Part shown: positions 1-7,877 of the stretch, piece by piece
Position numbering within the stretch: position 1 is the stretch's first letter
Layout of the letters: each line of letters starts with the position of its first letter
DNA from: Verrucomicrobiales bacterium
GTDB lineage: Bacteria > Verrucomicrobiota > Verrucomicrobiia > Verrucomicrobiales > DEV007
DNA length: 64,000 nt
NCBI GenBank assembly: GCA_029213005.1
Contig: JARGPI010000014.1
Span: 62,001 to 126,000 of the forward strand
Direction of reading: 5' to 3'
The notes under the pieces: model-generated
The model's database searches: none
What the model was told of the DNA's origin: nothing
What the model saw: the letters and a program-made list of their open reading frames with translations, nothing else
Program-made: the position numbers and the translations under genes

Positions 1-108
1 ACAGTTCTCCTCACCCCTATGCTTCCAGAAAAGAATACCTTTAACCCTTATTTCTCATGCACTTTCGTCGTGAGGCAGAGTGAGGATAGACTCCCTGGCA
101 AAGCAAGA

Positions 109-470
109 AGCCTTTAAATCGCGTCAGCTGAAATTTCCCGAAGCTGAAGGCATGTAGCTCCCAGCTGCTTTCCGTAGCGGGATTTGTAAAAAATTCCACC
201 CGTGCCCCTTCGAGCCGGAAGATTTCCCATCTTTATTTACATTTCCGGGGTGTGGTAGAACCTGCAAAATGTTCCGATCCGTGCCAAGTCATCAACTGCT
301 ACCACTGACCCTGAAAACAGGTCATGAAGGTACCGGGTTCCCTAGTCAAGGGTACCCGGTACCTTTGAATTACCGGCAACGATCGAAACTGTACCCTGTA
401 CACTCCGGGACCGAACAGGGTACAGTTCCGGCGATAGAGATGTAGTAACGATCCAGCCTGAATCTATAGA
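109..470. repeat. Long direct repeat, copy 1 (~362 bp)
   Basis: This segment reads almost the same as 1951-2281 in the same orientation, beginning with AGCCTTTAA and ending near GAATCTATAG. The copies share many blocks of 15 to 45 bases but differ at scattered positions and by short indels, so the duplication is not recent. Copy 1 carries about 27 bases missing from copy 2, including one TGTACCCTGTACA palindrome. No reading frame is kept between the copies, so the repeat is probably non-coding. The two copies enclose the small-protein/nucleotidyltransferase cassette. The 108 bases before it show nothing I recognise. Confidence 0.85.
329..424. promoter_or_regulatory. Phased TGTAC-N3-GTACA palindrome array (locus A)
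   Basis: Four 13-bp dyads are visible. At 329 the sequence is GGTACCGGGTTCC and at 351 it is GGTACCCGGTACC, exactly 22 bases apart. At 390 it is TGTACCCTGTACA and at 412 CGAACAGGGTACA, again 22 bases apart. Each is two 5-base arms around a 3-base centre. The same motif and period recur at 12456, 40424 and 55517. An operator bound by dimers on one face of the helix is a reasonable inference. A small dispersed repeat is the alternative. Confidence 0.6.
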
Positions 471-482
471 GGTTAGAAGAAA

Positions 483-1235
483 TTAAGAGTCTTCAGCTTT
501 TAAAAGCGGGGACAAATTTGACTCGTAGAACCTCTGTAACTTTTCGCAATTCGCCTCTTCAAACCTCGAAAAAGGAATGGCGTCAGCGAGGTTGCGATCA
601 ATTTTTTTAAGAGCATTGCGTCGGTCTGCTTTCCCTGCAATTTTTAGAAACCGCTTCATCTCTTTTATGATCACTCTGGAATCCTTTTCAGATTTAGTTT
701 CATCGATCATTCTTTCGAACATCTTGCGAATAGCCAAGAGCAAAATTCTAGCATGCTTCGCATCTTGTCGGTCGTTTTGGTCCAAGTTGAACAAATTCCC
801 CAGCTTAGCCTTCAACATCGAAATCGGGTCTGCCACTTTAAAGGTCCCAAAGTTCTTGGCATTATCCTTCAGAAAATTTGTTTCAACGTTCGACAAGCCC
901 ATCATCTTGTCGGGAATCAAAATGTCCATTTTGAATTCTTCTTCGAATTCAAATGTCGCGAGCAAAGCATCTAGCGGATTATTAGCTCTGATTAATTCAC
1001 CATCGAGAATCGCTTCCAACTCATTCAACTCACCTTTCAGCATCACGTCAACATCGATAGAAGTGTGTGGTCGTTCCTCTTGGATTGAGAAAAATTCACC
1101 CCAAAAGTTTACTGCCTGACCACCTACAATGATCACTTCAATCCCATTCTTGCTGAGAGAGTCAGCGATCTTCTGCCAGTTTAGATCAGCTAAAGAAGAC
1201 ATCTCTGAACTCTTTTTTGGCGAGTTCTTGAACAA
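483..1235 (-). CDS. Nucleotidyltransferase-fold protein (AbiEii/DUF6036-like)
   Basis: The 250-residue protein has the nucleotidyltransferase signature GGQAVNFWG at residues 38-46, followed by SIDVDVML at 59-66 with the paired acidic residues Asp61 and Asp63 expected for metal binding. This arrangement is typical of the AbiEii/DUF6036 group, whose members include toxins of type IV toxin-antitoxin pairs and MenT-like tRNA-modifying enzymes. The C-terminal half is Lys/Arg-rich and helical. A second start at 1202 (MSSLADLNW) would leave a 17-base overlap with the upstream small gene, so both starts imply translational coupling. It has no signal peptide and should be cytoplasmic. The fold call is fairly secure, but a toxin role is inference from the motif and partner. 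Confidence 0.7.
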   Translation of the reverse strand: MFKNSPKKSSEMSSLADLNWQKIADSLSKNGIEVIIVGGQAVNFWGEFFSIQEERPHTSIDVDVMLKGELNELEAILDGELIRANNPLDALLATFEFEEEFKMDILIPDKMMGLSNVETNFLKDNAKNFGTFKVADPISMLKAKLGNLFNLDQNDRQDAKHARILLLAIRKMFERMIDETKSEKDSRVIIKEMKRFLKIAGKADRRNALKKIDRNLADAIPFSRFEEANCEKLQRFYESNLSPLLKAEDS

Positions 1236-1371
1236 ATTCTTTTGGGAACATTGAATTCTTTTTAGCGACCTCGTCGACAGTCATTTTTCCCTCAGCCACA
1301 AGTTTTTCGTCTTGCTTCCGTGAAGCAATTTTTTCTTTTGCCCGCGAGCTCTTCTGTGGGGATTCAGCCAT
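1186..1371 (-). CDS. Small basic protein, possible antitoxin partner
   Basis: This 61-residue Lys/Glu-rich protein has no recognised domain. Its first 25 residues are basic and probably disordered. The rest (EGKMTVDEVAKKNSMFPKE) looks like two short helices. Its 3' end overlaps the start of the nucleotidyltransferase gene by 17 to 50 bases depending on which start that gene uses, which is the usual order antitoxin then toxin. A TATAAT-like -10 box and an inverted repeat lie just upstream. A role as antitoxin or adaptor is inferred from size, overlap and order only. Confidence 0.55.
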   Translation of the reverse strand: MAESPQKSSRAKEKIASRKQDEKLVAEGKMTVDEVAKKNSMFPKEFVQELAKKEFRDVFFS

Positions 1372-1379
1372 TGTCTATA

Positions 1380-1408
1380 ATTATACGGATAAAATTCGTA
1401 TGTCTGCA
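1380..1408 (-). promoter_or_regulatory. Promoter with dyad ATACG-N9-CGTAT
   Basis: Reading the minus strand toward the small gene at 1371, a TATAAT -10 box lies at 1380-1385 and a weak -35 candidate (TGCAGA) at 1403-1408, 17 bases apart. The spacer contains a perfect 5-base inverted repeat, ATACG at 1383-1387 and CGTAT at 1397-1401, overlapping the -10 box. Such a dyad over the promoter is what an autoregulating antitoxin complex would bind. The dyad is seen; the binding is inferred. Confidence 0.45.
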
Positions 1409-1950
1409 CAAAATTCAATCAAGTTGTCCAGAAATTATAAAAAACACCATGGTTTATCGAATTTTCCATATTATTGCCTCAGTTGATTAATTGTTCCTGA
1501 TCAATTTTAGCTTTGTACAAATTCACGAATCGAACATCTGAAAACGTTCTTTTCCCCGGAAAAATCATATTCACATAGGGTTTCTCAACGAATCGAGAGA
1601 CAGAAACTCAAGGTTGCAGTCACTTCCCACCTAAGCCTCCATGGAAAAAAAGCCTCAGTGAACGCGATATCTCCACCAAAATTATCACTCCTCCTCAGGA
1701 AGATGCAGGTTGGAATAAAATGCACCAAATGCGCGAGGAGGTGACTTTCACCGATAGACGCATCTATGTTCGTGGTAAAATCCATAAACGGGCGAAACAG
1801 AGCCCGGCACGGGCCGGTGAGGACCTCGAACTTCAGGTTGGGTGCCGACACGTGCCTAACGCCGAGTCTTTCCTAAGTTACACAATACCGTTACGAGCGC
1901 AAAACCACCTATCCGCCGTTCAAATTCCCCGTAGCCCAGGCGAAGGAGGA
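1409..1950. other. Non-coding stretch inside the repeat-bounded region
   Basis: About 540 bases separate the cassette promoter from the second long repeat. The open frames here are short, overlap on both strands and have no start context or recognisable product. I see no RNA gene and no intact mobile element. The first 170 bases are AT-rich and may hold upstream promoter sequence for the minus-strand pair. The rest may be decayed coding sequence. Confidence 0.5.
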
Positions 1951-2281
1951 AGCCTTTAATGGCGTCAGCTGAAATTTCCCGAAGCTGAAGGCATGTAGCT
2001 CCCAGCTGCTTTACGTAGCGGGATTTGCAAAAAATTCCGCCCGCGCGCCCTTCGAGACGGAAGATTTCCCATCTTCCTTTACATTTCCGGGCGAGTAGAA
2101 CATACAAAAGGTTCCGATCCGCGCCAAGTCATCAGCTACCACTGACCCTGAAAATAGGTTGTGAAGGTATCGGGTAGTACCCTCGTCAAGGGTGCCCGGT
2201 ACCATTGAATCCGGCACCAGGACCGAACAGGGCACAGTTCCGGCGATAAATATGTAGTAACGAATCAGCCCGAATTTATAG
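1951..2281. repeat. Long direct repeat, copy 2 (~331 bp)
   Basis: This is the second, diverged copy of the sequence at 109-470, in the same orientation and about 1.84 kb away. It keeps the block CCCGAAGCTGAAGGCATGTA and the tail GATGTAGTAACG-like sequence (here TATGTAGTAACG). It lacks about 27 bases of copy 1, which removes one TGTACCCTGTACA palindrome, and the next palindrome is degraded to CGAACAGGGCACA. The dyads near 2166-2213 are also decayed. The 230 bases that follow, to the protease gene, show nothing recognisable. Confidence 0.8.
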
Positions 2282-2512
2282 TAAAAAGAATCGGCTGCGA
2301 TTTGCTGCTGATTGGTCTCTATTTTCTCACCAGGGCCCTGTCGATTCCGGGAGCAAATGGCCGGTTTTCTGCTGATTCAATACTATCAAATGGCCGATTC
2401 GGCCTGAGTTCGGATAGCCTTAGGATTGCTCAGTTAAGAAATGATGCCTGATACCGAAACTATTGCTCTCTATTTTGAATTTAGGGAATTCCTAGTCACC
2501 AAATATACGGAC

Positions 2513-3340
2513 TCAAGATAGATGATGCCTTATTTTTCTGTACCCATCGTCGTTTGGTTCGAATTGATAGAAAGGGAGGCCACAATATAACAAATTTGAA
2601 ATTTCCAGTTCCTGGCCTACACCGGAGGGCTGAAGAGTAAACGCCCAAAGGCCTCCTCCACTGACACCCTCATAACCCGGTTTCGAGTTGTATTGTTTGG
2701 CTGTGTAAGTGAAATCCACGTAGTCGAATCCCTCCCTTTGTACTGCTTGCGACTGGTGGTGAGGGCCAATGAACGCAATCGTTCGATTGTAAACCTGATG
2801 AATATCTTTGTCCGATCGAGATCTGAAGAATCGACAAGGGGTTCCGATCGTGCAATAGGCCGTTTTACTTGATTCGTAGGCGATCGGTGCCACCCCCTCA
2901 AGTTCACGATCAATCGACCAGAAACTTTTTTTTGACTTTATCGTACCAATACCGCCCGGAGGGAGTTCGATAAAGCATATGTCCGGACCATCGCTACTAA
3001 TTTCACCTCCAATCGGACTTCCTATTATTTCGAAGTTTAGATACCGACACTCAATTGATAGAATGTCAGATGCATTACTTAGCGGAATGCGAAGAAAATA
3101 ATTGCTGTTCCTCGCTTCATCAATTGTCGGATAAACGACATGCCATGCTGTAAGTATTCCATACCGATTACCGCATGAAATTAGGGTTCCGGATCCATTT
3201 GGAGAAAGTTGTGGTTCCCCACCGCGATCTGGCTTTTGAAGAAAAAGCGACACCGTGTAGTCGAAAAACTGCTTTGTTTGGTGATTAGGCACTCTGTTGG
3301 GTAAATCACCAAAAGCCATTTCGGGATATTCTGAAGTCAT
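2513..3340 (-). CDS. Trypsin-like serine protease, cytoplasmic
   Basis: The 275-residue protein carries the three catalytic signatures of chymotrypsin-fold peptidases in order: GSGTLI then TAWHVV with His67, DICFIEL with Asp120, and GVSGGGLW with Ser227. There is no signal peptide or membrane segment, so it should act inside the cell. It stands alone, with non-coding sequence on both sides. Solitary cytoplasmic trypsin-like peptidases of this type are often found in accessory or defence regions, where some are cut-and-activate effectors, but no partner gene is visible here. Protease identity is well supported; substrate and role are unknown. Confidence 0.75.
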   Translation of the reverse strand: MTSEYPEMAFGDLPNRVPNHQTKQFFDYTVSLFLQKPDRGGEPQLSPNGSGTLISCGNRYGILTAWHVVYPTIDEARNSNYFLRIPLSNASDILSIECRYLNFEIIGSPIGGEISSDGPDICFIELPPGGIGTIKSKKSFWSIDRELEGVAPIAYESSKTAYCTIGTPCRFFRSRSDKDIHQVYNRTIAFIGPHHQSQAVQREGFDYVDFTYTAKQYNSKPGYEGVSGGGLWAFTLQPSGVGQELEISNLLYCGLPFYQFEPNDDGYRKIRHHLS

Positions 3341-4258
3341 TGCACAATTATTGGTTATTTGGCCGTTGCAGTCAAAAATTCTTGCGCTTTTTCGCGCGTA
3401 AAGGATTGCTCACGAGAAAGTCGCATTCAGAGTGCTGGTGATTGTTGATCGTTTGTTGTTTTGCGTCCTGACGTATCTCAACGTCACCATAGTTCAGCAT
3501 TTGGGACTTGGGGACTTGGAACAGTCGCCAGGATGGACTACTCATCCCCCGAAAACGTGCGTAAATCGAAATGAAGGGATTTTAGAAATCTTGAAAAGTG
3601 TACCCTGTATATTCCGGGACACGAACTAACAGCAGGACACGAACTAACAGCGAGGCTAATTGTCAGTAAAAGGATCGAAAATCGGCGCGAATCAGCTTTC
3701 TAAAAGGCCTGCATCTGATCCAGGTTCCAATCGCAATAATCATGTTAGCAGTTTTTCGGACGTCACGCCCAATCTGAAATCAATGGATGGAGTGCGCGCC
3801 TCAATCCCTGCCGGACCGACGAAAGTCTAGTGAGCTGGTCTGGCAAAGCGGCAAGTTGCGACTTTTTGGCGAAATTAGAAAAGCTGGCGTTTCGGCTTCA
3901 TGTGAGCGTGAACAAATCGGTGCATGAAAATCTCCTGGTTCTGGCTGGGATCCGACATAAAGAAGTATAGGTTCTTCAATGAGAGTCGGGCAGGAGAATG
4001 AAGATTTGGACAATTATTTTGACTTAAATCCGGAATACAGGTTGGTTTTCTTTGCGATCAGGGAGTGCGAAACCTTCCGCATTTTGATCACGCCCGATCG
4101 AATGTATGTGCTCCGGCCTTTATGAAGGAGGATGAATAGAAGTTTACCCGGTGAGACTCACAAGTGGATTGAGTTTCGGAAAATCCGAACTGAAAAAATG
4201 GAGAAATCTTGTCATGATTCATGCCGGGCGGTTAAGAAGAGGGTAAAAGGATCATTTC
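3341..4258. other. 918-base gene-poor stretch with a partial repeat
   Basis: No convincing gene is present; the open frames are short and lack family resemblance. At 3599-3625 the sequence TGTACCCTGTATA followed by TTCCGGGAC resembles 390-410 of the long repeat. Directly after it the 17-base unit GGACACGAACTAACAGC occurs twice (3618-3634 and 3637-3653, period 19). An upstream region for the sigma-factor fragment at 4259 probably lies in the last 150 bases, where AGGAGG occurs at 4127. The rest shows nothing I recognise. Confidence 0.5.
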
Positions 4259-4564
4259 GTGAACTCATCGCAACAGGTAACCAGACTCTGGACATCGGCT
4301 CAGCCGGTGGTGTCCGCGTTTGTTGCGTCGATTGTCGTCAATCCGCACGACCGCGAGGATGTCTTGCAGGAAACTGCCCTGGCGGTGGTCAATTCTTTCG
4401 ATACCTATGATCCAGGTCGCTCGTTCCAGGGCTGGGCGATCGGTGTTGCACGCAATCAGATTCGTCTTTACCTGAGGCGTCGAAAACGCGACCGGCTGGT
4501 CTTCGGTGAGGAAACGATCGCCAACTTGCAATCGACGTTTGACGAAGGTCTGCCGCCTAAGTAG
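4259..4564 (+). pseudogene. Truncated ECF sigma factor (region 2 only)
   Basis: The 101-residue frame matches the first half of an ECF RNA polymerase sigma factor of the Rhodopirellula/Verrucomicrobium type. It has the region 2 core DREDVLQETALAVVNSFDTY and GRSFQGWAIGVARNQIRLYL, which bind core polymerase and the -10 box. Family members are about 170 residues. Here the frame stops right after region 2, and region 4, which binds the -35 box, is not recoverable in any frame downstream. The stretch from 4566 to 4660 in another frame is only vaguely sigma-like. It is probably a decayed gene, although a short regulatory fragment cannot be excluded. Confidence 0.65.
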
Positions 4565-4732
4565 AGGCAAAGTTAAAGGGACTTTCATGGAAAATGACTG
4601 CACTGGACCGCGTCTCAGCCGGGCGTTCACTGGATAGATGGCGCTATTTCCCCAAATGTTAACAGGATTTCGTTTAAATCTCCTGAGGCTTTTTTACAGA
4701 ATGCAGGAAATCGTTGATTCGAATGAATTCGT

Positions 4733-4803
4733 CGCGGACAGGCATGTCCGCGTTCTGCTGGCTGGATCTGGAACGGGGTCGACTGCGGACAGGAGTGTCC
4801 GCA
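4733..4803. repeat. Two related perfect hairpins (GCGGACA...TGTCCGC)
   Basis: CGCGGACAGGCATGTCCGCG at 4733-4752 and TGCGGACAGGAGTGTCCGCA at 4784-4803 have 8-base stems with GGCA and GGAG loops, 51 bases apart. They sit in the ~300-base gap between the sigma fragment and the convergent sulfatase. They resemble the extragenic palindromes at 37786 and 42411 in size and form. There is no U-tract, so they are not classical terminators, though they could block 3' degradation or readthrough. Nothing else is seen in 4565-4865. Confidence 0.65.
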
Positions 4804-4865
4804 TCACGTATCCTATTAGCGGATTCCGGGTTACTTCTTTTGTTTCAACTCACGTTCGAGTTCGC

Positions 4866-6491
4866 TTAGCTCTGTGAATCGGAGGACTTTTTGGGAGCAC
4901 CGGTTCCACGGGCGTAGGTGAGGCGTTCTTTCCACGCTTCCCGGAGGCGGTTGAGAATTTCGGCGTGCTGGTTCTTGTCTATCAGATTGTGCAGTTCGTT
5001 AGGATCTTCGGCGATATGATACAGCTCTTCGTAAATTGGTTCCGCGCCGTTTAGAGAGGATTCCGCGTAGTGGCGGTAGGTGGCGATGTAGTCGTCGGAC
5101 ACGGCGTAGAGCATTTTACCAACAGGGAATCCCATTTCCTTTGCGACTTTGATTTTTGCTGACGCGGGGAAGCTCTCATTTGCGTAGTAGCGGATATATT
5201 TCCATTGCTTGTCCTGCACCGATTCGATCCGGGGATTTCCGAAGTGGGTCGACCACAGATTCTCGGTAAAAATATACTCGTGTACGGGCTCGCCCTGCCC
5301 GTCGATCAGGCCCCGCAGGCTCTTGCCCTGGAAGCTGTCAGGAATTTCGATCCCCGCGTAGTCGAGCATCGTGGGCGCGAGGTCGATGCTCTGGCCGAAT
5401 TCGTCTGACCTGCGCCCCCTTGATTCCGTTGGAGCCATGGGATTGTAGATGATGAGTGGCACGTGTGTCGTTTTCTCGTAACACAGTGCTTTGCCTCCCA
5501 GACCGTGTTCGCCCATAAACAGTCCATGATCGGAACTGAAAATCAGTATGGTGTTTTTAGCGAGTTGTTCCGAATCGAGTTTATCCCGCATTTTCCCGAC
5601 GAGACGGTCAATGCCGGTCATGACCTGCATTTGCCGGGTGATTCGTTCTCTATTGGTATCCGGCTTGTCGACATAGTCATAACCGGTTTGGCGCTCTTCG
5701 GTTTTTAATACATGAGCCGGGAGTTTGGGTGTCTTAATGTCGTCTTTGGCGATGTAGTGTTCGGGCAGGGGGATGTCGATATCGCGATAGAGAGTTTTAT
5801 AGATGTCATCGTCGCTTTCGCGCATTCTCATCGTGCTGGTTCCCGCTCCATGAGGCAGGTTGAGGCAGATGCTGAGGCAAAAGGGTTTGTCATCCGGGCG
5901 GGTTTCCAGAAACCGCAGCGCGCCTTCGAGGCGGTGTTCGTTGGAAAGGAAATCGTCCACGCCTTCCTGAACGATCTCAATCTGAGTATCAGCTTTTGCC
6001 CCGTGGAAAATTTCGTGACGCTCCTTCGGGTAAAACATGATATGTCCGTGCCCTGCATAGAAGTAGTCAAAAGACTTTTCCATGAGTCCACTGTTGTAAC
6101 CGCCATTCCCGATTGGTGAGTGATTTTTGCCGATGTACCCGGTGTAGTAGCCGTGCTTGCGCATCACTACCGGATAGGATTTTGCCCAGGCTTCCGGTGC
6201 CACGCTGGTGCCGGAGTTGAAGTTGACTCCGTGCTTCCGCTCAAACTGGCTCAACAGAATAGAGATCCGGCTGGGGGTACAGATCGCACTGGTGATGTAG
6301 GCCCTGTCGAAGAAAACTCCGTCTTTGGCCAGACGATCGATATTCGGTGTTTTGGTCAACGGATTGCCATCACAACCCATCATCCCGTAGGATTGGTCGT
6401 CGGTGAGGATGAAGATGAAGTTGGGCTTCTGGTTCTGGGCTGTCAGAAACCCCGAGGAGACGAGGAGTAGAAAAGCGAGTAATTGTTTCAT
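4866..6491 (-). CDS. Secreted sulfatase (family S1)
   Basis: From the preferred start (MKQLLAF), the 541-residue protein has a signal peptide of about 18 residues and the sulfatase N-terminal fold. It carries the metal-binding pair Asp31-Asp32 and the formylglycine motif CTPSR at 71-75, whose Cys is oxidised by a formylglycine-generating enzyme. It should hydrolyse sulfate esters, most likely on a polysaccharide, in the periplasm or outside. The longer frame starting at 6518 would overlap the previous gene by 20 bases and hide the signal peptide; AAGGAG lies just before the chosen ATG. It is the last gene of the operon running from the sigma factor at 12293. Substrate is not predictable from sequence alone. 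Confidence 0.88.
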   Translation of the reverse strand: MKQLLAFLLLVSSGFLTAQNQKPNFIFILTDDQSYGMMGCDGNPLTKTPNIDRLAKDGVFFDRAYITSAICTPSRISILLSQFERKHGVNFNSGTSVAPEAWAKSYPVVMRKHGYYTGYIGKNHSPIGNGGYNSGLMEKSFDYFYAGHGHIMFYPKERHEIFHGAKADTQIEIVQEGVDDFLSNEHRLEGALRFLETRPDDKPFCLSICLNLPHGAGTSTMRMRESDDDIYKTLYRDIDIPLPEHYIAKDDIKTPKLPAHVLKTEERQTGYDYVDKPDTNRERITRQMQVMTGIDRLVGKMRDKLDSEQLAKNTILIFSSDHGLFMGEHGLGGKALCYEKTTHVPLIIYNPMAPTESRGRRSDEFGQSIDLAPTMLDYAGIEIPDSFQGKSLRGLIDGQGEPVHEYIFTENLWSTHFGNPRIESVQDKQWKYIRYYANESFPASAKIKVAKEMGFPVGKMLYAVSDDYIATYRHYAESSLNGAEPIYEELYHIAEDPNELHNLIDKNQHAEILNRLREAWKERLTYARGTGAPKKSSDSQS

Positions 6492-6498
6492 GGACTCC

Positions 6499-7806
6499 TT
6501 ACGCTTCGAATAGCTCATTGATGACTCCGGTGGAGTCGCCGAAGCTGTCCACGTCTGCGCCGATGCCTTTTAACTGGGAATACCAGAGGTTGCAGAGCGG
6601 GGTCTTTTCGTCGTCCATTACGAGGTGGCGTCCGTGTTGGAATCCTGCTCCTCCGCCGGCGACGAGGGTGGGGCAGTTGCGCAAGGTGTGAACCGAGAAA
6701 AGGTTGGTGCCCATGGTGAGACAGCTGTGGTCAAACAGGCTGCTGCCATCGGGTTCTTTGGATGCTTTCAACTTGTCGATGAAGCTCGAGAGAAATTTCG
6801 CATTGTGTAGATCACGCATCTCGGAGACATCGCGCCGCTCACCGTGTGAGTAGTGACTCATGGTGTGAGCGCTGATCCCGGCACCGAGGCTGGCGATCAC
6901 GGTGTCAACCGGCATCCGGTAGGTTAAGACGCGGGTCGCATCGACTTGCATAGCGGCAACCATCAGATCGGCCATGATGCCCATCTCAGGATAGCCAACT
7001 AGCGATTCGCCGGGTTCGTCGATAGGGGGATTCGGCTTTTTCTTTTCGACCCCCAGCCATTTTTCCTCTTTAGCGAGGCGAACTTCGATCTCCCGAACGG
7101 ACTGAAAATATTCGTCGAGTTTTTCGTTGTCCGACTTGCTGAGTTTCCGCTGCACTGATTTGGCATCAGCCATGACGGTATCGAGCACGCTGCGCTGCTT
7201 CTTTAACTGTGCCTGTAGTTTTTCAAGAGGTGTGTCGTCGTTGGAAAAGAGGCGGTGGAAAGCCGCTATCGGGGTATCAAGTCCGGAAACCGGTTTGCCG
7301 AGACGGTTCCAGGCAAGGGAAAGTCCGGGGCCATGACCGTCGCCTCCCGAGTTGCTGTTTCCTTTGGCGCATAGTTGAATGGAGGTGAAGCGGGTCTCGT
7401 CGCCGAGGTGCTCGGCTGCGACTTGATCGACCGAGACGCTATTGTGAAAGCTTTGACCGGGGACAGCGTAGCGGTTGGCGCCGGTGAGCCAGAAGGTACT
7501 TCCGCTGTGGCCATCCTGCGAATGCTGGTGCATAAGGTTCTGGATAAAGGTCAGTCCGTCGCGGTGTTTCTCCAGTGGCTTAAGGATCTTCGGAAAGGTG
7601 TAGTTGCTACCGGTATCTTCCCGCTCGGGAAACCACTTGTCAGCGGTGACGCCGAAACCCATACCCAGATAGACCATCCGCGGGGGAGGTGCGACCACTT
7701 GCGTTGCTGATGCAAATTTGCGGAATCCAATTGACTCCATAAACGGTAGCGCCAGTAGGGTGCTACTACTGCGAAGGATGCCGCGACGAGTGAAATGCTT
7801 TTTCAT
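6499..7806 (-). CDS. DUF1552 family exported protein
   Basis: The 435-residue protein starts with a Tat-like leader (residues 5-8 TRRG, then a Ser/Leu stretch to about residue 25) and continues with the DUF1552 pattern, including MVYLGMGFGV and HTMSHYSHG. DUF1552 proteins are common in Planctomycetota and Verrucomicrobiota, almost always beside DUF1592/DUF1585 cytochrome-like proteins, and are remotely related to sulfatase/phosphatase-fold DUF1501 proteins. Their reaction is not established. It lies 71 bases after the DUF1592 gene and 7 bases before the sulfatase start, so it belongs to the same operon and probably acts in the periplasm on the same substrate. Confidence 0.85.
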   Translation of the reverse strand: MKKHFTRRGILRSSSTLLALPFMESIGFRKFASATQVVAPPPRMVYLGMGFGVTADKWFPEREDTGSNYTFPKILKPLEKHRDGLTFIQNLMHQHSQDGHSGSTFWLTGANRYAVPGQSFHNSVSVDQVAAEHLGDETRFTSIQLCAKGNSNSGGDGHGPGLSLAWNRLGKPVSGLDTPIAAFHRLFSNDDTPLEKLQAQLKKQRSVLDTVMADAKSVQRKLSKSDNEKLDEYFQSVREIEVRLAKEEKWLGVEKKKPNPPIDEPGESLVGYPEMGIMADLMVAAMQVDATRVLTYRMPVDTVIASLGAGISAHTMSHYSHGERRDVSEMRDLHNAKFLSSFIDKLKASKEPDGSSLFDHSCLTMGTNLFSVHTLRNCPTLVAGGGAGFQHGRHLVMDDEKTPLCNLWYSQLKGIGADVDSFGDSTGVINELFEA

Positions 7807-7877
7807 TTGATGTTGGGTTGTGAGATTGAAAGATGAGTTGGAAATGATTGAAGATGCTGGCTGGACAGGTTGCGATG

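Noticed and set aside
109..2281. Integron cassette with attC sites
   Set aside because: I could not find paired RYYYAAC/GTTRRRY core sites at the repeat ends, and there is no integrase in the window.
3432..3629. 65-codon frame in the gap before the sigma fragment
   Set aside because: No ribosome site or family resemblance, and it runs through the partial TGTAC repeat, so coding is unlikely.
4638..4877. 79-codon frame through the paired hairpins
   Set aside because: It translates non-coding palindromes and runs into the convergent sulfatase end; no protein features.
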